In this document: positions 32,910-46,233 of the stretch, in pieces
Position numbering within the stretch: position 1 is the stretch's first letter
Layout of the letters: the number at the start of each line of letters is the position of its first letter
Assembly (NCBI GenBank): GCA_022813625.1
Contig: JAKLMB010000038.1
Location: forward strand, 124,001 to 188,000
Source: Aaosphaeria pasadenensis
Lineage: Eukaryota > Ascomycota > Dothideomycetes > Pleosporales
Reading direction: 5' to 3'
Length of the DNA: 64,000 nt
Position numbers and translations under genes: made by a program
Notes under the pieces: generated by a model
What the model was told of the DNA's origin: nothing
What the model saw: only the letters and a program-made list of their open reading frames with translations
Databases searched by the model: none

Positions 32910-34626
32910 ATGCCTCGCGATCCGCTCATCGGCCTCGTCGGCAAGCCCTCGTCAGGCAAGTCAACGACGCTTAACAGGTGCGTCCCCAATGCCCCTCCTT
33001 CGATTACAATCGCATCCGTCTAAGTCATGTTCACATATCGGCAGCTTGACAGACGCCACTTCTAAAGTCGGTTCGTAATAACAACCCCTCCTATGGACAA
33101 TTGTCTTTTGGAAAAAAGTATTCGAACAATTGCGCTAACACATACTCCAGGAAATTTCCCGTAAGTCCTATTCATGTCTTCCTTGATTGTTAAATGTCCC
33201 ATCATCGGCTCCGCAATCCTACCTACCTACATACACGATACGAACCTACCTTTTCGGATGCGAAGGCAGAGCTTCGAAAAGGAAAGGCCGGAGCTTCCTT
33301 TGCGCCAACAATGCCTTATCTCCCATCTTGAAAAGAAACCTTGTGGTCAACACATACTCATATCGTCCTGTCAAACTAATTCCCACCAGCTTCACAACCA
33401 TCGATCCACAACGCGCAATCGGCTACCTCCAGATACCCTGCGCCTGCGCGCGCGTACAACAGACCTCAAAATGCAAGCCTAACTACGGATCGTGCCTCGA
33501 CGGGCGACGCAGCGTACCCATCGAGCTCCTCGACGTCGCCGGTCTCGTGCCTGGCGCGCACATGGGTAAAGGCCTCGGCAACCGATTCCTCGACGACCTT
33601 CGACACGCCGACGCACTCGTACACGTCGTCGACGTATCCGGGACCACAGACGCAGAGGGCAAAGCGACGCGCGGATACGACCCGTCGCAGGACATCGTGT
33701 GGCTGCGGTCCGAGATCGTGCGGTGGATACAGGGGAACCTGATGGAGAAGTGGGGGTCGATCCGGCGGCGGCACATGGCCGTGAAAGCGACGGCCGTGGA
33801 GACGCTGCAGAACCAGTTCTCGGGTTACGGGTCGACGAGCCAGGTCGTCGCGCGGTGTCTGGACAAACTCGCGCTCAAGGAGCCGCTGCAGGATTGGTCC
33901 GACGAGACGATCGAGAGGGTCGTCAATGCGTTCACCGACGAGAAGTTCCCGACCGTAATCGCGCTCAACAAAATCGACCACCCGGACGCGGATAAGAACA
34001 TCGCGAAGATCGCGAAGGCCCAGGACCCGAAGAGCATCGTACTCTGCAGCGCTATCGCGGAGGTGTTCCTACGGAAACTCGCGAAGCAGGGTTTCGTCAA
34101 GTACACCGAGGGTTCCGAGTTCGTCGACACGCGGGAAGACCTCATCGAAGCGGGAGACCCATCCGGCGGGGATCTCAAGGAGCTCGACGAGAAGCTGCGG
34201 GCCCGCATCGAGAATCTGAAGGACATGGTGCTGTATCGCTTCGGGTCGACGGGCGTGGTGCAGGTGCTCACGCGCGCGAGCGAGCTGCTCGGTCTCGTCC
34301 CTGTGTTCCCCGTGCGGAATATCCATACGTATACGAGTGGGAGCGCGAGCTCCAGCGCGGTATTTAGGGATTGCGTGCTAGTGAAGAAGGGGAGCACGGT
34401 CGGGGATGTGTTTAGGAAGGTTATGGGGGATGCGCCGTTGGCGTATGTAGAAGGGGAGGGCGGGAGGAGGGTCGCGGAGGATGACCTTGTTGCTGTGGGG
34501 AAGAATGATGTAAGTTCTCTGTTGTCCCATTTTCTCTTCTTCTGGATTCTGTGGATTCTGTGGTGGGTTGGTTAATGGTGCTAACGTGTTGGACAGATCC
34601 TGAGTTTTAAGGTTGGTCGGGCGTGA
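32910..34626 (+). CDS. YchF-like (YGR210C-type) Obg-family GTPase
   Basis: Five exons (32910-32977, 33045-33070, 33151-33160, 33390-34509, 34597-34626) give 417 residues. G1 P-loop is GKPSSGKST (residues 11-19); switch I region is VGNFPFTTIDP; G3 is [23 protein letters not shown]4 is NKID; the C-terminus carries a TGS-like domain ([24 protein letters not shown], ending ILSFKVGRA). This is the archaeal/eukaryotic branch represented by yeast YGR210C, distinct from Ola1. The third exon is only 10 nt and encodes Gly-Asn-Phe-Pro of the switch I region; skipping it would break the frame. Nucleotide binding is certain from motifs; the cellular role, probably linked to ribosomes or translation, is not settled. 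The body of exon 4 is notably GC-rich. Confidence 0.93.
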
Positions 34627-34757
34627 AGAGACGGATATACGTAGGCATGATTCAGGAATATGAATGTTATGTTAGAAATAGAGATGCGTCGAATCTATAG
34701 CGATTCGAATGTAATGAACTCCAACTCCATCTACACATGATATGCCGTACCCCTAGG

Positions 34758-36310
34758 TCATGAATCATAAGGATTAGTGATAGGCACCCTCTCCACACCT
34801 CTAACCCACCTCCTTCTCCTCCACTCTCCCTTCCTCGCAGGCTTGTGACTCTCCCACGCCCTCCTGAGCACCACCTTCTCGGGGTCCTTGTCCTTGCTCT
34901 TCTTCCCCTTCTTCCCCTTCGGACTGTCCTCCTCCAGCATCTCGTAATGCAGATCCGTCACCCACCTCTCGCCCTCTATCTCCACCTCCACACCCGTCAC
35001 GCAGCGCTCCTCCACCCACTCCCTACTCGCGAGATCCAACGTCCACTTCTTGTCGCTCCACCTCCATCCCCGGGGCGGCTGCACATCTTCGAAGAACGCC
35101 GCGCCCTTCGGCCTATCGCCTGCAATTCTACTGGGGCTGAGTGGTGCGTACGGCCTCGGCGAGAAGATGTAGCTCTCGTACTCGCCGTGCTCGTCGTGCA
35201 GGGCGCGGTGCTGCAGTTCGAAGATCTCGACTTCCCGGGTCTCGGGGGACGTCACGAGCTCGATGTCGGATTTGGAGAGGGTGAGGAGGAAGGACCGGGA
35301 CTCGTGTTCTTTCTCGGATAATGCGGTTTGTGTGGTCGGGGAGGAGATAAGGTCTTGGATTGTGGGGTGCCCGAGGAGTGTGAAGGCCCAGCCTGCGACG
35401 AGGAAGATGTAGCGCCAGGGGAGGAGGTGTGCGGAGATGAAGAGGAGGCAGGAGAGTAGGAGGAGGAGGATGTAGATCATGGAGGAGAGGGCTTCGTTGG
35501 AAAAGTTGGTGAGCGGGGTGAGGAATGCGAGGACGGCGTCGTGCGCGCGACTGAAGTCTTCCATGGTGTTTTGGAGGTCTCGCATGTTGCGGAAGAAGTC
35601 TTTGCTCAGTTCAGGCGCTGGTCGGATGGTGCGAGCGCCTGCGATAGGTGGTCCGCCTAGGGGATAAAGTTCTGTTGGTAGATATGTTGGTGGCGGTGGA
35701 TGGCGAGCGAGGAATGAGGGAACCATGACGAAGAAGAGGCAGCCTGCTAAGGGTGCGACAGCGACAAGAGCTGGGTCGAGACATATGAAGGTGTACACTG
35801 CAAGGAAAGAAAGTGTTTGGGTAGGTTGACGCCAGGTGAAAAGGCGAATGAGACGGTTTTCGAAGACAAAAGCAACGCCTATACGGGAGTTGAACCGGCG
35901 GAAGTTTGAGGACATTGTGGGGATACTGAAGGCCGGACGGTCGACATAGGCACGAGACCTTCTATCTTTGATTGTTGGAGTCTCATCTTGATAATCTTGT
36001 TCTGGCAGAACTTGTTGGAGGAGCCTGTGAATGATAAGTCATGTGATATCAAGATGGAAGAAGAGAATGAGAAAGGACCATAGTACATTGTAAAGACTTT
36101 GTCTGACACTCTATCTGAACCCCTGCTAGGAGATTCGGATCTCGTACTCAGGGACTCCAGCTTGCCCTTGAGCTTGCTCGCTGATAGACGATGGCTCGAT
36201 TCATCTGGGACAACCGGAGTTCTCGGCTTGGAGCTGTCGGGACTTGTGACGGCAACGATGGGGATGGGCGTGTCCCTGTTTGCAATCGTCTGTGCAGAGT
36301 CTTCCCCCAT
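34758..36310 (-). CDS. Peroxin, Pex24p-domain/dysferlin type (Pex23/Pex30-32 family)
   Basis: Two minus-strand exons (36087-36310 and 34758-36024) around a 62-nt intron give 496 residues. The first exon encodes a Ser/Pro-rich, probably disordered head; the join recreates DKVFTM-LLQQVLPEQ, the typical start of the conserved domain. Several hydrophobic segments follow (SFLAVYTFICLDPALVAVAPLAGCLFFVMVP; SMIYILLLLLSCLLF; YIFLVAGWAFTLLG), giving a reticulon-like membrane part. The C-terminal half carries the paired dysferlin elements, with WRWSDKKWTLD and a second region rich in Arg and Trp at the end (WRRRRWVRGVERV). Such proteins act in the ER and at ER-peroxisome contacts to control peroxisome number. 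The gene is convergent with the GTPase gene, 131 bp apart. The family is clear; the exact orthologue (Pex23, Pex30 or Pex31/32) is not fixed. Confidence 0.9.
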
Positions 36311-38208
36311 TTTGAAGGATCAGAAGGGACAAAACGGTAGGATACTCGTGGTCGTATGAGGTCAAGATATGGTTTGCTCGATGTAGCACTGCCACAGTTC
36401 CCCGGATTTTGATTGCTTAGGTGAATATGTGTCTCAGGCTCCCGCAGCTTACATGGCCAGGTTAGGTCTTGATTCAATTTAGCAAGAGCTAATAATTAGT
36501 CACAACTGCACGGGGTGTGTGGACAATCGCGGTTCAAGATGCAGGTGAATGGTGGAGATGTTATGCTGAAGTTGGTCTATTGAATGACCATGGCATAGAC
36601 ATGTTGGCAAGCCGAGGCGACAACGAGTGACGGCATGTGCGCCACGGCCTCGACCAATAAGGACTAGCGTATTCTATCCGAATGTGGACAGAGCGTAGCG
36701 TAGGTGGCGGCCCGAGTTCCTGCCCCTTTCGAAGTCAGGGACCAGTCTAGTACGAGATGGTAACAAGTACCTTTCCTCATAGTTAGGTCCAGTACGAGAT
36801 GAAGGGACAAGTAGGCAGGTAGACCGCAAGTCTTTTAGTAGGGGAGAGCAGACTCCACTCGCACTATATCAAAATCATAATTCAATAATAACAATATTGT
36901 AATGATAACAGTCATGATAAGTACCTAGGTGGTTAGTACCCGCGAACTATCACAAGAATGAATGATATTTGTTGTGATGTGCTCCGTTCTCCAAAGCGAC
37001 AGCACCTCATATATATGAAGAATAAACAAGATGGATAAACGTGATACAACTCTGCTCGTTATGTGCAGAGCATTATTACATTTACAGGGGCCATGATACC
37101 TGTGCTTTCTGAATGTATGTACCATATAAATGGGGGAACGTATACCCTCCTATTTGAGCTGGGCTACTGGGTTGCTGGGCTGCTGGGTTGCTGGGCCACC
37201 TTTCTTTATTCTTCACGCTCTATGTGTCACAACGCTACGAGGGTTAAGAATACATATGCGCGTTCCAAGGGTTCGATAGGAAGTACTCCGTAGATGAAGC
37301 AGGAACTGGCTCTAGGCATGCGACTGTATCGAAGCCGGAAGCATTGCATCTGCCACTACCCATGCTGCTTGCGTGCGGATGGATGCCCGTGGCTTTGTAC
37401 TGCTCGAGATGACGGCAACAAGCGTTGGCAACAGCATTCTCAACCGTTCATGTCATGTAACAGAGACTGTGCGCATGTCGCACACCGCAAAAAGAGCTGT
37501 TGTACTGGTGCATGTGCGCATTGCCCTGCGCTGCCCTGCGCTGCCCAAGCGGATCCACGTTCTCCTTCCATCGTGGAACTCGTTTTGGGGGTGCGCGACT
37601 GCAATCAGTCAGTCAGGACGATTTGATTGCAGGCCATACATCTGGCGCTGCCTGGCTCGTTGGTTGTCGTTTGCTGATTGATCGTCATCGTTGTTCTCTG
37701 CAGCCGTTCCCCGGGAAGCCAGTTTGTTGTTGTCGTGGGAATAATACAGCTTGTTTTAATTTGCAGGCGCACCGTCAAGGGGTGGTCTGGGCATAAGAAC
37801 ATCGCAACCTTAGTGGCGGCCGCGCGAGGTCGACCGTCTACCCTTCCGAAAGCTTCACGACCTACTGTCACTCAACCCTCTCGCTCCCCTTTCCTCCTCC
37901 TATCGCCCTCGCTTCACCCATCGATTCCCACCGTTGCGCTTGTCTCATTCACTGCCATCGCCAGAGCATTCTTTTCACTGGCGCCGCTCGCTCAATCCCC
38001 ACCCCCCGACCTGGTGATTCTCGATATGCCCGCATCCCCATAGGCACGACTCCAAGCCTCGAGCTTGGAGAAGACTTAGCCATCTACGAGCTCTAGGCGA
38101 AAGCATTGAATTGTGGGAGGGCTGATCCATTGATCCGCTGGCTATAACTATCTGTGACCCTTCGGTCAGCAAGCCCCTCATCAGGTTGTTCGTCAACTTG
38201 TATTGACC
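36311..38208. other. Intergenic, 1.9 kb, between divergent peroxin and kinase genes
   Basis: No supported coding sequence. Contains a tandem 16-bp repeat at 37161-37192 and a CT/GC-rich leader before the kinase start. The region before the kinase ATG (about 37500-38200) has many short frames but none with protein features. Confidence 0.45.
37161..37192. repeat. Tandem 16-bp repeat, two copies
   Basis: GGGCT(A/G)CTGGGTTGCT occurs twice head to tail, followed by a partial third unit (GGGCC). One mismatch separates the copies. No coding context. Confidence 0.8.
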
Positions 38209-41200
38209 ATGTCTACGCAGCCCGCGAGACCAGGCCCGACACGTAAAATGGAGAGCGGTCTCCCAATACCGAGAAATAATTCCGCGGAGGATTCAAGTGG
38301 CTCGGCCGGTAAGCTTATGTTCCATCGTCGAAATGTCCATTCCGTGAAGGAGAGAAGGTAGTGAAGACGATGGTGACTGATGGATGAACGATACAGAAGG
38401 ACGCGTTCGCCGCAAATTCCAAAGGACAACGAGCGGTAGTGATAACAAACTACGAAAGCCAAGTGGATCGAATATGACGTCCGCTCCTCGACCACCTCCT
38501 CCACCGCAGCAACAACCGCCGCCGCCGCCGGCAGATAACAAATCAAACTTTAGGGGAAGGCGACAATCGCTGAGAGAACCACATAAAGTACCGCTCGGGC
38601 CGCGACCACTGGATATGTCGAAGCCAAGGTGAGATGGATCTCTAGAATTACTTGATCCATGCATGTTTTGAAGCCGTGCTTGGACGTTGTTGGGCTAACC
38701 GTCCTCCGTTGCTATAGGGTAACATCAGATGCAAGCGTTGCTTCCTCCACAGCCAACCGCTCCTTCCTACCCACATCTACCAGCGAGTCGACATTTACCA
38801 GTTCCGTTAGAACCTCCAACCCCCGTTTCAGTTTTGGCAAACAATCACAATCAGAGACCCCAAAAGACTTCACCGACAGCACCGGCTCCTACGACTTTCT
38901 TCCCTCAGTCAACTTCGACGATTTCCACGCCAGCATCTCCGCTTATGAGCCCGACCTGAGCGACTTCCCGGCTCCTGGCGGTGGCGGTGTGGGCTTGTTT
39001 GACAGCAACAAAACCTCTTTGCCTATTACGCAGCCAGCAACACATGCCAACATGGCTTCCGATATTTTCACGCCTGGCACTGGGACCGAGCAACGTCCGG
39101 CTCGCAGCTCTTCGTTAATGCGACGCTTTAGCCAATCCTGCAAGCCCAGCGATCCAATACCAGCATTGCCTACTACCAACTTGCCGACGATGCCGCCGCC
39201 TGCGACCAATATGTCGATTCGGACCCGACGTCAAAGTCAGTTTCCAACCCAGGCACCTCCTAATCCTGCAGCACGGGCCCCCAGGAAATCCGTAGGACCT
39301 GGGATGTTGCCCTCAGGATTCGACAGCACCCGCCACGATGTTCCCAAAGTTTCTACTGAGAGTAGTCAAGGTCGACTTGGGCGTACGCCCTCATTGAGTG
39401 GCGGTCGTCGCAGTACAGTTTCTGCGAATGTCAACACGACCGGAGAACCGCCTAAGCTACCCATCGCTACACGATCCATCAAAGCGAAGTCGTTACATGC
39501 TCCACCACGGCAACAGTCTGGATTCCTCTCCACCTCCTCTATGACTCCCGAACATAGCATGTCGTCATCCCTTGCTCATGCCCGTTCACCTGGAAAACCA
39601 TCAGCAGCACACAGGACGCAAACGCCGTCTTCGACATCAAGCAAACGGCAGTCAACTATGCATCACCATGGGGGGCTTGGAGCAAGGACAATCAGTCCAA
39701 CCGACGCTCGGCGGTTAAAGAGAATGTCCATGAATCCAAACCAACCTGGAGGCCCCACAAGTCCACCGACTCCCCAGGCAGAGTTCTCATTCGACGATCG
39801 TGCGTTGGAACAGTCCCCTGCATTGATCTTCAGGAAAAGTGTTACGCCGTCTTCTGCTCGAGGCACGCCAGACCAGAATCAAAATCGCAAATCATACGCC
39901 TCGGGAATCTCTCTATCTTCGAATTCCAGCGTGAATTCACTCAGGCTTGGCAATTCTTCCCTGCAACCGCGCAACCCAGCTCTTGCAGGATCTCGATTGC
40001 CAACACCAAAACCTAGGAATCTTCATAGCTCTGCTGCAACAGAAGAAGAAGAAGTACCTCCCGTGCCAGCCATTCCGAAAGCTTACGAATCTCCGAAAGA
40101 TCCGGATCATAGCCATTTCTCTTTCTCCGCGCCTGGGGTGAAGTCAGCTCTTCCAACACCACCAGCTCAGGATGTAAAGGCACCAGGTGATACCATTAGC
40201 ACAGAACTTCAGAATATCGAAGCTCTGGGTATCGACCCTAGCAAAACGGATCCTCCGCGTAAGAACAACGCTACAATCCGACATAGAAGGGGGCTCACTG
40301 TTGGTTCTGGCTCAACTGATGTTGAGAAAACTCCGTCAGTACCGCACACGAACAAGAAGAATCTGCAGCCAATCAGACTTCCACCGTTGAATTTGTTACC
40401 ACTTGGTACACCTTTCAACAACAGAATGTCATCGTTCACTTTGCCCTCTACTGGAGGCGACGAGCGCACTACTACACCCCCACCAAAACGTGGTAACAAG
40501 ACACCTAGTACGCCGATGACAGCATCGAAAGCGTCGTTCTTCTCCAGGAGTAATAACTCAGAACACTATGATATGAACAAGCATCTCCGAAGCAGTAGTT
40601 CCGCGATAAATCTACGGCCATCAGATTCTGAGACTGAGCATTCATCCGCTATGCCGATTCCTACCCTCAACCCCACACGCCAGACAACCACGCCATTTGC
40701 ATCAAATTCTCTGCCCAAAGGAAGTGGTGAATTCGTTCGCATGTATTCTCGCCCAAGCGGTGAATATAACCACATGGAAACGGGAATGGAAATGCAGAAC
40801 ATGAAGGTGAATGGACCACGCCCACTCCCCAAGGCTGGAATGGCAACTCCGTCCGCTCACGACCATTCAATGGAAGCTGAACCTTCCACACCCAACACAT
40901 CTTTAAGAAGGAAACTTAGTCTTGGCGGCTGGCGTAGAGCCTCATCAAAGACTGCCTCCCACCCGTCACACTCTTCGCATGCACCCAGTGCGTCGCAGAA
41001 GAACGACGAACAACAGCACCAACCACCTCAGGTACCAAAACATAACGAGATGCCCCCGCCTAAGCTCCCGGCATCCGCAACCTGGAGTGGTACGATTGGT
41101 GCGAATAGTCCTACGCCATCTAATCGCACGCGTCCGTCCCTCGACTCTGGTCGCCGCAAGACCTCTACTACGACCATTGGGAGCGATGCCGAATTGGACA

Positions 41201-43083
41201 AGCTCAGCATTCACAAGACCAACAGTGGTCCGGCTGCTCGTGCTCACTCAAGCGCAAACGAACAAGCAAACATCCCTACACCCAAGTCGAGTTCATCGTC
41301 GATCTTGACGCCAATGCAACGAATGCTCGGCTCTAAGAGTTCGAGTAATGTGCTTAAAGCTCGCCACCTCGATCCCAATCTGGACCGCGACGATTTACTG
41401 GCAGATGAGGAAATGCGGAAGCTAGCCTCGAAACGGAAGGATTTCGAAAGTGCTGCAAGAGACGTTGATGAACTCAGGAAGAGAGCGAGACCTCAAGAGC
41501 GTGTCACGCCAGCCCAAGCTATCCAGATGGTCAATCTCAACATCTTCGAGCGAGGTGAAATCATCGACTATAAGGAGATCTACTTCTGTGGTACGAAGAA
41601 CGCAAAGAAACATGTCGGCGACCTCAACCAGCAAACGCTCAATTTTGGTTATGACGATGACCGCGGCGATTACAACATTGTTCTTGGGGATCACCTTGCA
41701 TACAGATATGAGGTTGTCGACGTTCTGGGTAAGGGCAGCTTCGGGCAGGTTGTTCGCTGTGTTGATCACAAGACTGGATTACTCGTCGCGATCAAGATAA
41801 TCCGTAACAAGAAGCGCTTCCACCAGCAAGCTTTGGTGGAGGTCAATATTCTACAGAAACTGCGCGAATGGGTAAGCTTTACCGAAGGAAGTATTATTGA
41901 CAAACCGCTGACTCGATTTCAGGATCCCGACAATAAGCACAGCATGATCAATTTCACTCAGAGCTTCTACTTCCGAGGTCATCTCTGCATCTCGACCGAG
42001 CTTCTCGGCATGAATTTGTACGAATTCATTAAGGCACATGAGTTCAAGGGCTTCTCGCTCAGACTTATCCGGCGTTTCACCAAGCAAATGCTTTCATCGC
42101 TCGTTCTTCTCAGGAGCCGCCGGGTCATACACTGTGATCTAAAACCCGAGAACATCCTTCTTGCGCACCCGCTGCACTCCGAGCTCAAGGTCATCGATTT
42201 CGGGTCTAGTTGCTTCGAAAACGAGAAGGTCTATACATACATCCAATCGCGCTTCTACAGATCTCCCGAGGTCATTCTTGGAATGAGCTACGGATTGCCG
42301 ATCGACATGTGGAGTTTGGGCTGTATCCTGGCGGAATTATTGACGGGTTATCCCATCTTTCCGGGAGAGAACGAGCAAGAACAGCTCGCTTGTATCATGG
42401 AGATCTTTGGCCCGCCTGAAAAACATTTGATCGAAAAGAGCAGCAGGAAGAAGCTGTTCTTCGATTCCTTGGGCAAGCCCAGGGTCACTGTCTCGAGCAA
42501 GGGTCGCCGGCGACGGCCAAGCTCGAAGACTCTACAGCAAGCTCTGAAGTGTGACGACGATGCTTTCCTGGACTTCATTGCGCGATGCCTGCGTTGGGAT
42601 CCGGAACGGCGCATGAAGCCAGAGGAGGCTCAGCTCCATGAGTTCGTCACAGGCATGCGGAAAACTGGTAGGGGACGAGCGCCGATGAATGGCGCGTCAG
42701 GCTTCTCGTCACCCATGAAGCGACTCCCGCCAACGGCCTCATCGCAACAACGCGTACGGCCACTACCTGAGCCGCCAGGGACAAACTTCAAGAATGGGGT
42801 AGGTCCGGGATCGAGTCAAGTCCCCAGCAGCTCGCCTGTGAAGATTGGAGGGCCAAGACGGCATTCGACCGTCCAGGGTGGGCCAGCGGCCACGGGAGTT
42901 AAGCGGACGGCAAATGGGGCCCCGCTGAATGTCACTAGCGGTCTACCCCGGGTTGCACAGCGGAGTGCATCTGGGAAGCCTGATCTGGCGTCAGCGGCGG
43001 CAATTGCGAGCCTTGTAAGTTGTTCGTCGAGGTGACATGCATTGGAATTAAGTGTCTAATTACTGCTGCAGAAGTCTCGCTAA
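38209..43083 (+). CDS. POM1: DYRK-family protein kinase, Pom1-like
   Basis: Five exons (38209-38308, 38397-38628, 38718-41871, 41923-43014, 43072-43083) give 1529 residues. The first 1050 or so residues are Ser/Thr/Pro-rich and disordered, with a polyproline/Gln tract near residue 70-85 and many basic-SP sites. Just before the kinase is the DYRK homology region (FGYDDDRGDYNIVLGDHLAYRYEV). The kinase domain runs from about 1105 to 1407: GKGSFGQVV, AIKII, HCDLKPEN (about 1231), DFGSSC and the DYRK activation-loop YTYIQSRFYRSPEVILG with autophosphorylated Tyr near 1268. The last coding exon is only 12 nt (KSR-stop). The fourth intron (51 nt) is in frame without a stop. Pom1-type kinases set up polarity gradients that position division and control growth. 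Family certain; the Pom1 orthology rests on architecture. Confidence 0.93.
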
Positions 43084-46000
43084 ACATTCGCATGCAACCT
43101 GAGGATTTCAGTAACATGGCACGCGACCATGTAACGAAAAGCATAACTAGATTTGGACGATATGTACAACCAGGCGGGGCGGGAGGGATGGGATATCATG
43201 AGGAGAAGTGTTTCACATAGGTAGTTACCGAATTGACGAATGGGGGGGCCAGCAGCATCTTGCATCATTTCTATCCACGACGCTTATACCCCGACAACCT
43301 TGTTTTCATCGCGATGGGAATTACATTTCATTGGATAGGCTGGGGAAGGACCAAATGGCACAGCCAGCCGGGGCGATTGCTCTCAACTACTATGGAATGG
43401 GGGCGGCGGCGTTTTTCTTTCATCCTCTTCTCTTTTTTCTTTCATACTAGATTTAATGATTTCTCCCTCATTTTCAACATTGGGTTCTCCCGGGCAGGAG
43501 GCTACTCTGTACCAATCAATGCATGAGATGAGATATGGCAGCTTACAGCAGCATGTTGTCGAAGGCGCGAGTGAAAGTGATGGAGTCGATGGACGAGAAC
43601 GACGGCAGTGTGGTGGAAACATGCATGAAATAAAGGACCGAGATCAAGGGTACTCGAATTGACAAAAACCGAAAGGCAGTTGTTCCTTTCTATGACGATT
43701 ACTCCATACCAGTCGTGCTACGTGGCTACCTAGTACTTTCTGCTGATCAATCCAATACACACGTGCTACAAAACCTTCTACCGCGATATATACCTACCTA
43801 TATAGACGACAAAATTGGAAGTGCACATGATCCGCTACAGGGCTTGCTGGATGTACTGTACATACACAATCGGTGCGACTCAACGCGGGGCGTGGAGCAA
43901 GGCCGAGGGCAGGATTAGCTGGACAGAGATAATTAGAATAACTAGGACTGTAGAGAGCGAGACAAGAGAGCGATCTCGGAACGGGGAAGGCTTTGTTTGG
44001 GGTACGCTAAAGTGAGGGACTTGTGATGGCGCAAGACTCCAGGCAGTTGGGATTGGACTGGACCCTGGGCGTGGATCGGGTTCTTCCTGTTGTAAATTGT
44101 TTAGGGAGGGGTTGGTGCATATATGGAGAGGGAAGAGAGGGAGGGGGGGAAATAGAGGTGTTGATACTGTGGGTATGTACTGTGTAATTACGAGTACTCG
44201 TATGTTTTAAGAAAAGAGAAAAATATAAGAGCAAGGGGGGAAGAATTGTAGATGCTCACGAAGAGCCTAGAACGTTGTGTATAAAACCCCCTCTACTGTG
44301 TATGTCCTCCATACAGAGGAAGAGGAGTACAGGTTGATTTGATGGGGTACTAACCCAACCCCAATGCTCAGTTCCCCCAATCCTGCCCCCACCAAGACGA
44401 GGCGGCCGGCGGCTCTGCAGGTTTCCCTTTTGTATGACGATCCTGCTGCGCGTACGCATGAACATGTGCAGCATGTTCATGTGCATGTGCCTGCGCCCGT
44501 TCCTGTCCTACCCGAGTATGCAGTTCAGTTCCTTGTACTACTGTGTACGACGAGTACTGTACCTAACTTACATACATACAATAAGACTCGTACATACAAC
44601 AATTAATGATTAGTTACTACGAGTAATACCAATCTATCCCCGAAATGTGTGTGTGTCTCGTGTGGGCAACCAACAATGGTTCCCACTCACTGCTAGGCCA
44701 CTCGGTACCTATCTATCTAATCCAATCTGTACCTAACGGCTTTACTAATTCCAGGGTCTTAACTTAATTCTCTACCATCCTTTACACCTTTTTTTTAATT
44801 TTCTCAATCTTAGAATATTGATGGGATAATCCACGCTCGCGCTTATAGGCAGAGAGGCACTTGGGCTAATCGTCCGATCATGTCCCCGCGCTCCGAACAG
44901 GACCGACACCGGCATACCATCTTGGAGGGGAGGGAGAGAGAAAAGGCTTTCTCCGAATGGATGATGACTTGTTGCAGGTAATTATTAGTACCTAGTAGTT
45001 GAAATAGTTGATGGATGAATGGATGGATAGACAGACATGTTGGTAATTACGGAATTGAATCCCGACCCATAAAACCCATCCTCGTTCAGTTGTACTCACA
45101 CATCCCATAATCCATCCCATCCCCATCCATCTACGAGTACCATACTGTACCTTAACCATACCTTGCCATACCATATAATATTCCCATACCAGGCATCTGT
45201 CTATCCTAAAATCACCTCATCGTTCTCAGCCTTGCCTACGGCCGCGGACTCTCCAGTATCCACATCTATCAATCTATGATATTCCTCTTTACCCTTTCTT
45301 TTCAGTCTTCTCCTTCTCCTTCTCCTTCTTTTCTTTTTCTTTCTTGTTTCTGATTTCAAACCATCACAACCTTGCTTGCTTCTGCACCAAGCCGCCCGGC
45401 CAGCTAAAATTCGCTCCGGCTTTCCCGCATCGAGAAATACAAAGTTTCCAGCCTTCCTTATGTCTCCGGCTCAACAGTAATCACTCATACTATTGCGGTA
45501 ACAGAACGCGCCACACCATAGACACACACACACACACCAATACACACCCACGCGCACATACACTACGAACCAACACTACCAACACTATACCGGCCCTACC
45601 ACACCATTTGTGAAATTCCGGTAACTCTCAAGGTGCTTCAAGACGGACCATCCTTTCTGCCGCCGACCTGACCTGTTATATACGAGTAACATCCATCTCC
45701 CCAGCCATTATTCTTCACTACTTTCGTCCGAGCCTTTCGCCCATTTCACTACCTGCGCCTCGCTCAGCCTACTGATCTCTTAACACCCAATTCTCTCCGT
45801 GCGCCGTCCCTCGTCTACGAATTGTTCCTCTACCGGGTGGCGCTTCCAGTACCTACGAATAGTACCTGGTTATAGGTGTTGAATTGTCCCGCACCAAAAG
45901 TACCTCGCGAGAAAAGTTTCACACTGCCATCCATCACGCGACACTAGAGACTCAACCTAAGCCTGCCTCTCCTCTCTAGTTAACACTCTCCAATCCCTTC

Positions 46001-46233
46001 CATTTCCTTTCCCCCACAGAGGACCTCAAATTGTAATCAATAATCAGCGGGCTTAGCGTAGTTCCTGGATTAGTTGACACTATCCGTTGCTTGTTCCTCC
46101 CGTTCCCTTTTAAATACCCCACACGTCCACTTTTTCGAAAACTACCTTCGACACATCAACTACTATCTGATCCGCCACTACATAACATATACATACCATC
46201 ACCACCACCGTCACCACAAGCTAGACAGCCATC
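43084..46233. other. Long intergenic region, 3.1 kb, between kinase and IDO genes
   Basis: No supported coding sequence on either strand. Visible items: a perfect 10-bp inverted repeat with a 5-nt spacer at 44457-44481, a CT-rich microsatellite near 45305-45340 and an AC-repeat near 45520-45540. From about 45300 onward it is pyrimidine-rich on the plus strand and reads as a long promoter/leader for the dioxygenase gene. Confidence 0.5.
45302..45342. repeat. Pyrimidine microsatellite (CTCCTT-type)
   Basis: Imperfect repeats of ctccttc followed by ttttctttt blocks on the plus strand, in the presumed leader/promoter of the indoleamine dioxygenase gene. Confidence 0.7.

Noticed and set aside
33699..33995. 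GC-rich alternative frames within the GTPase gene
   Set aside because: Arg/Gly/Asp-rich shadows of exon 4, whose own frame carries clear G motifs.
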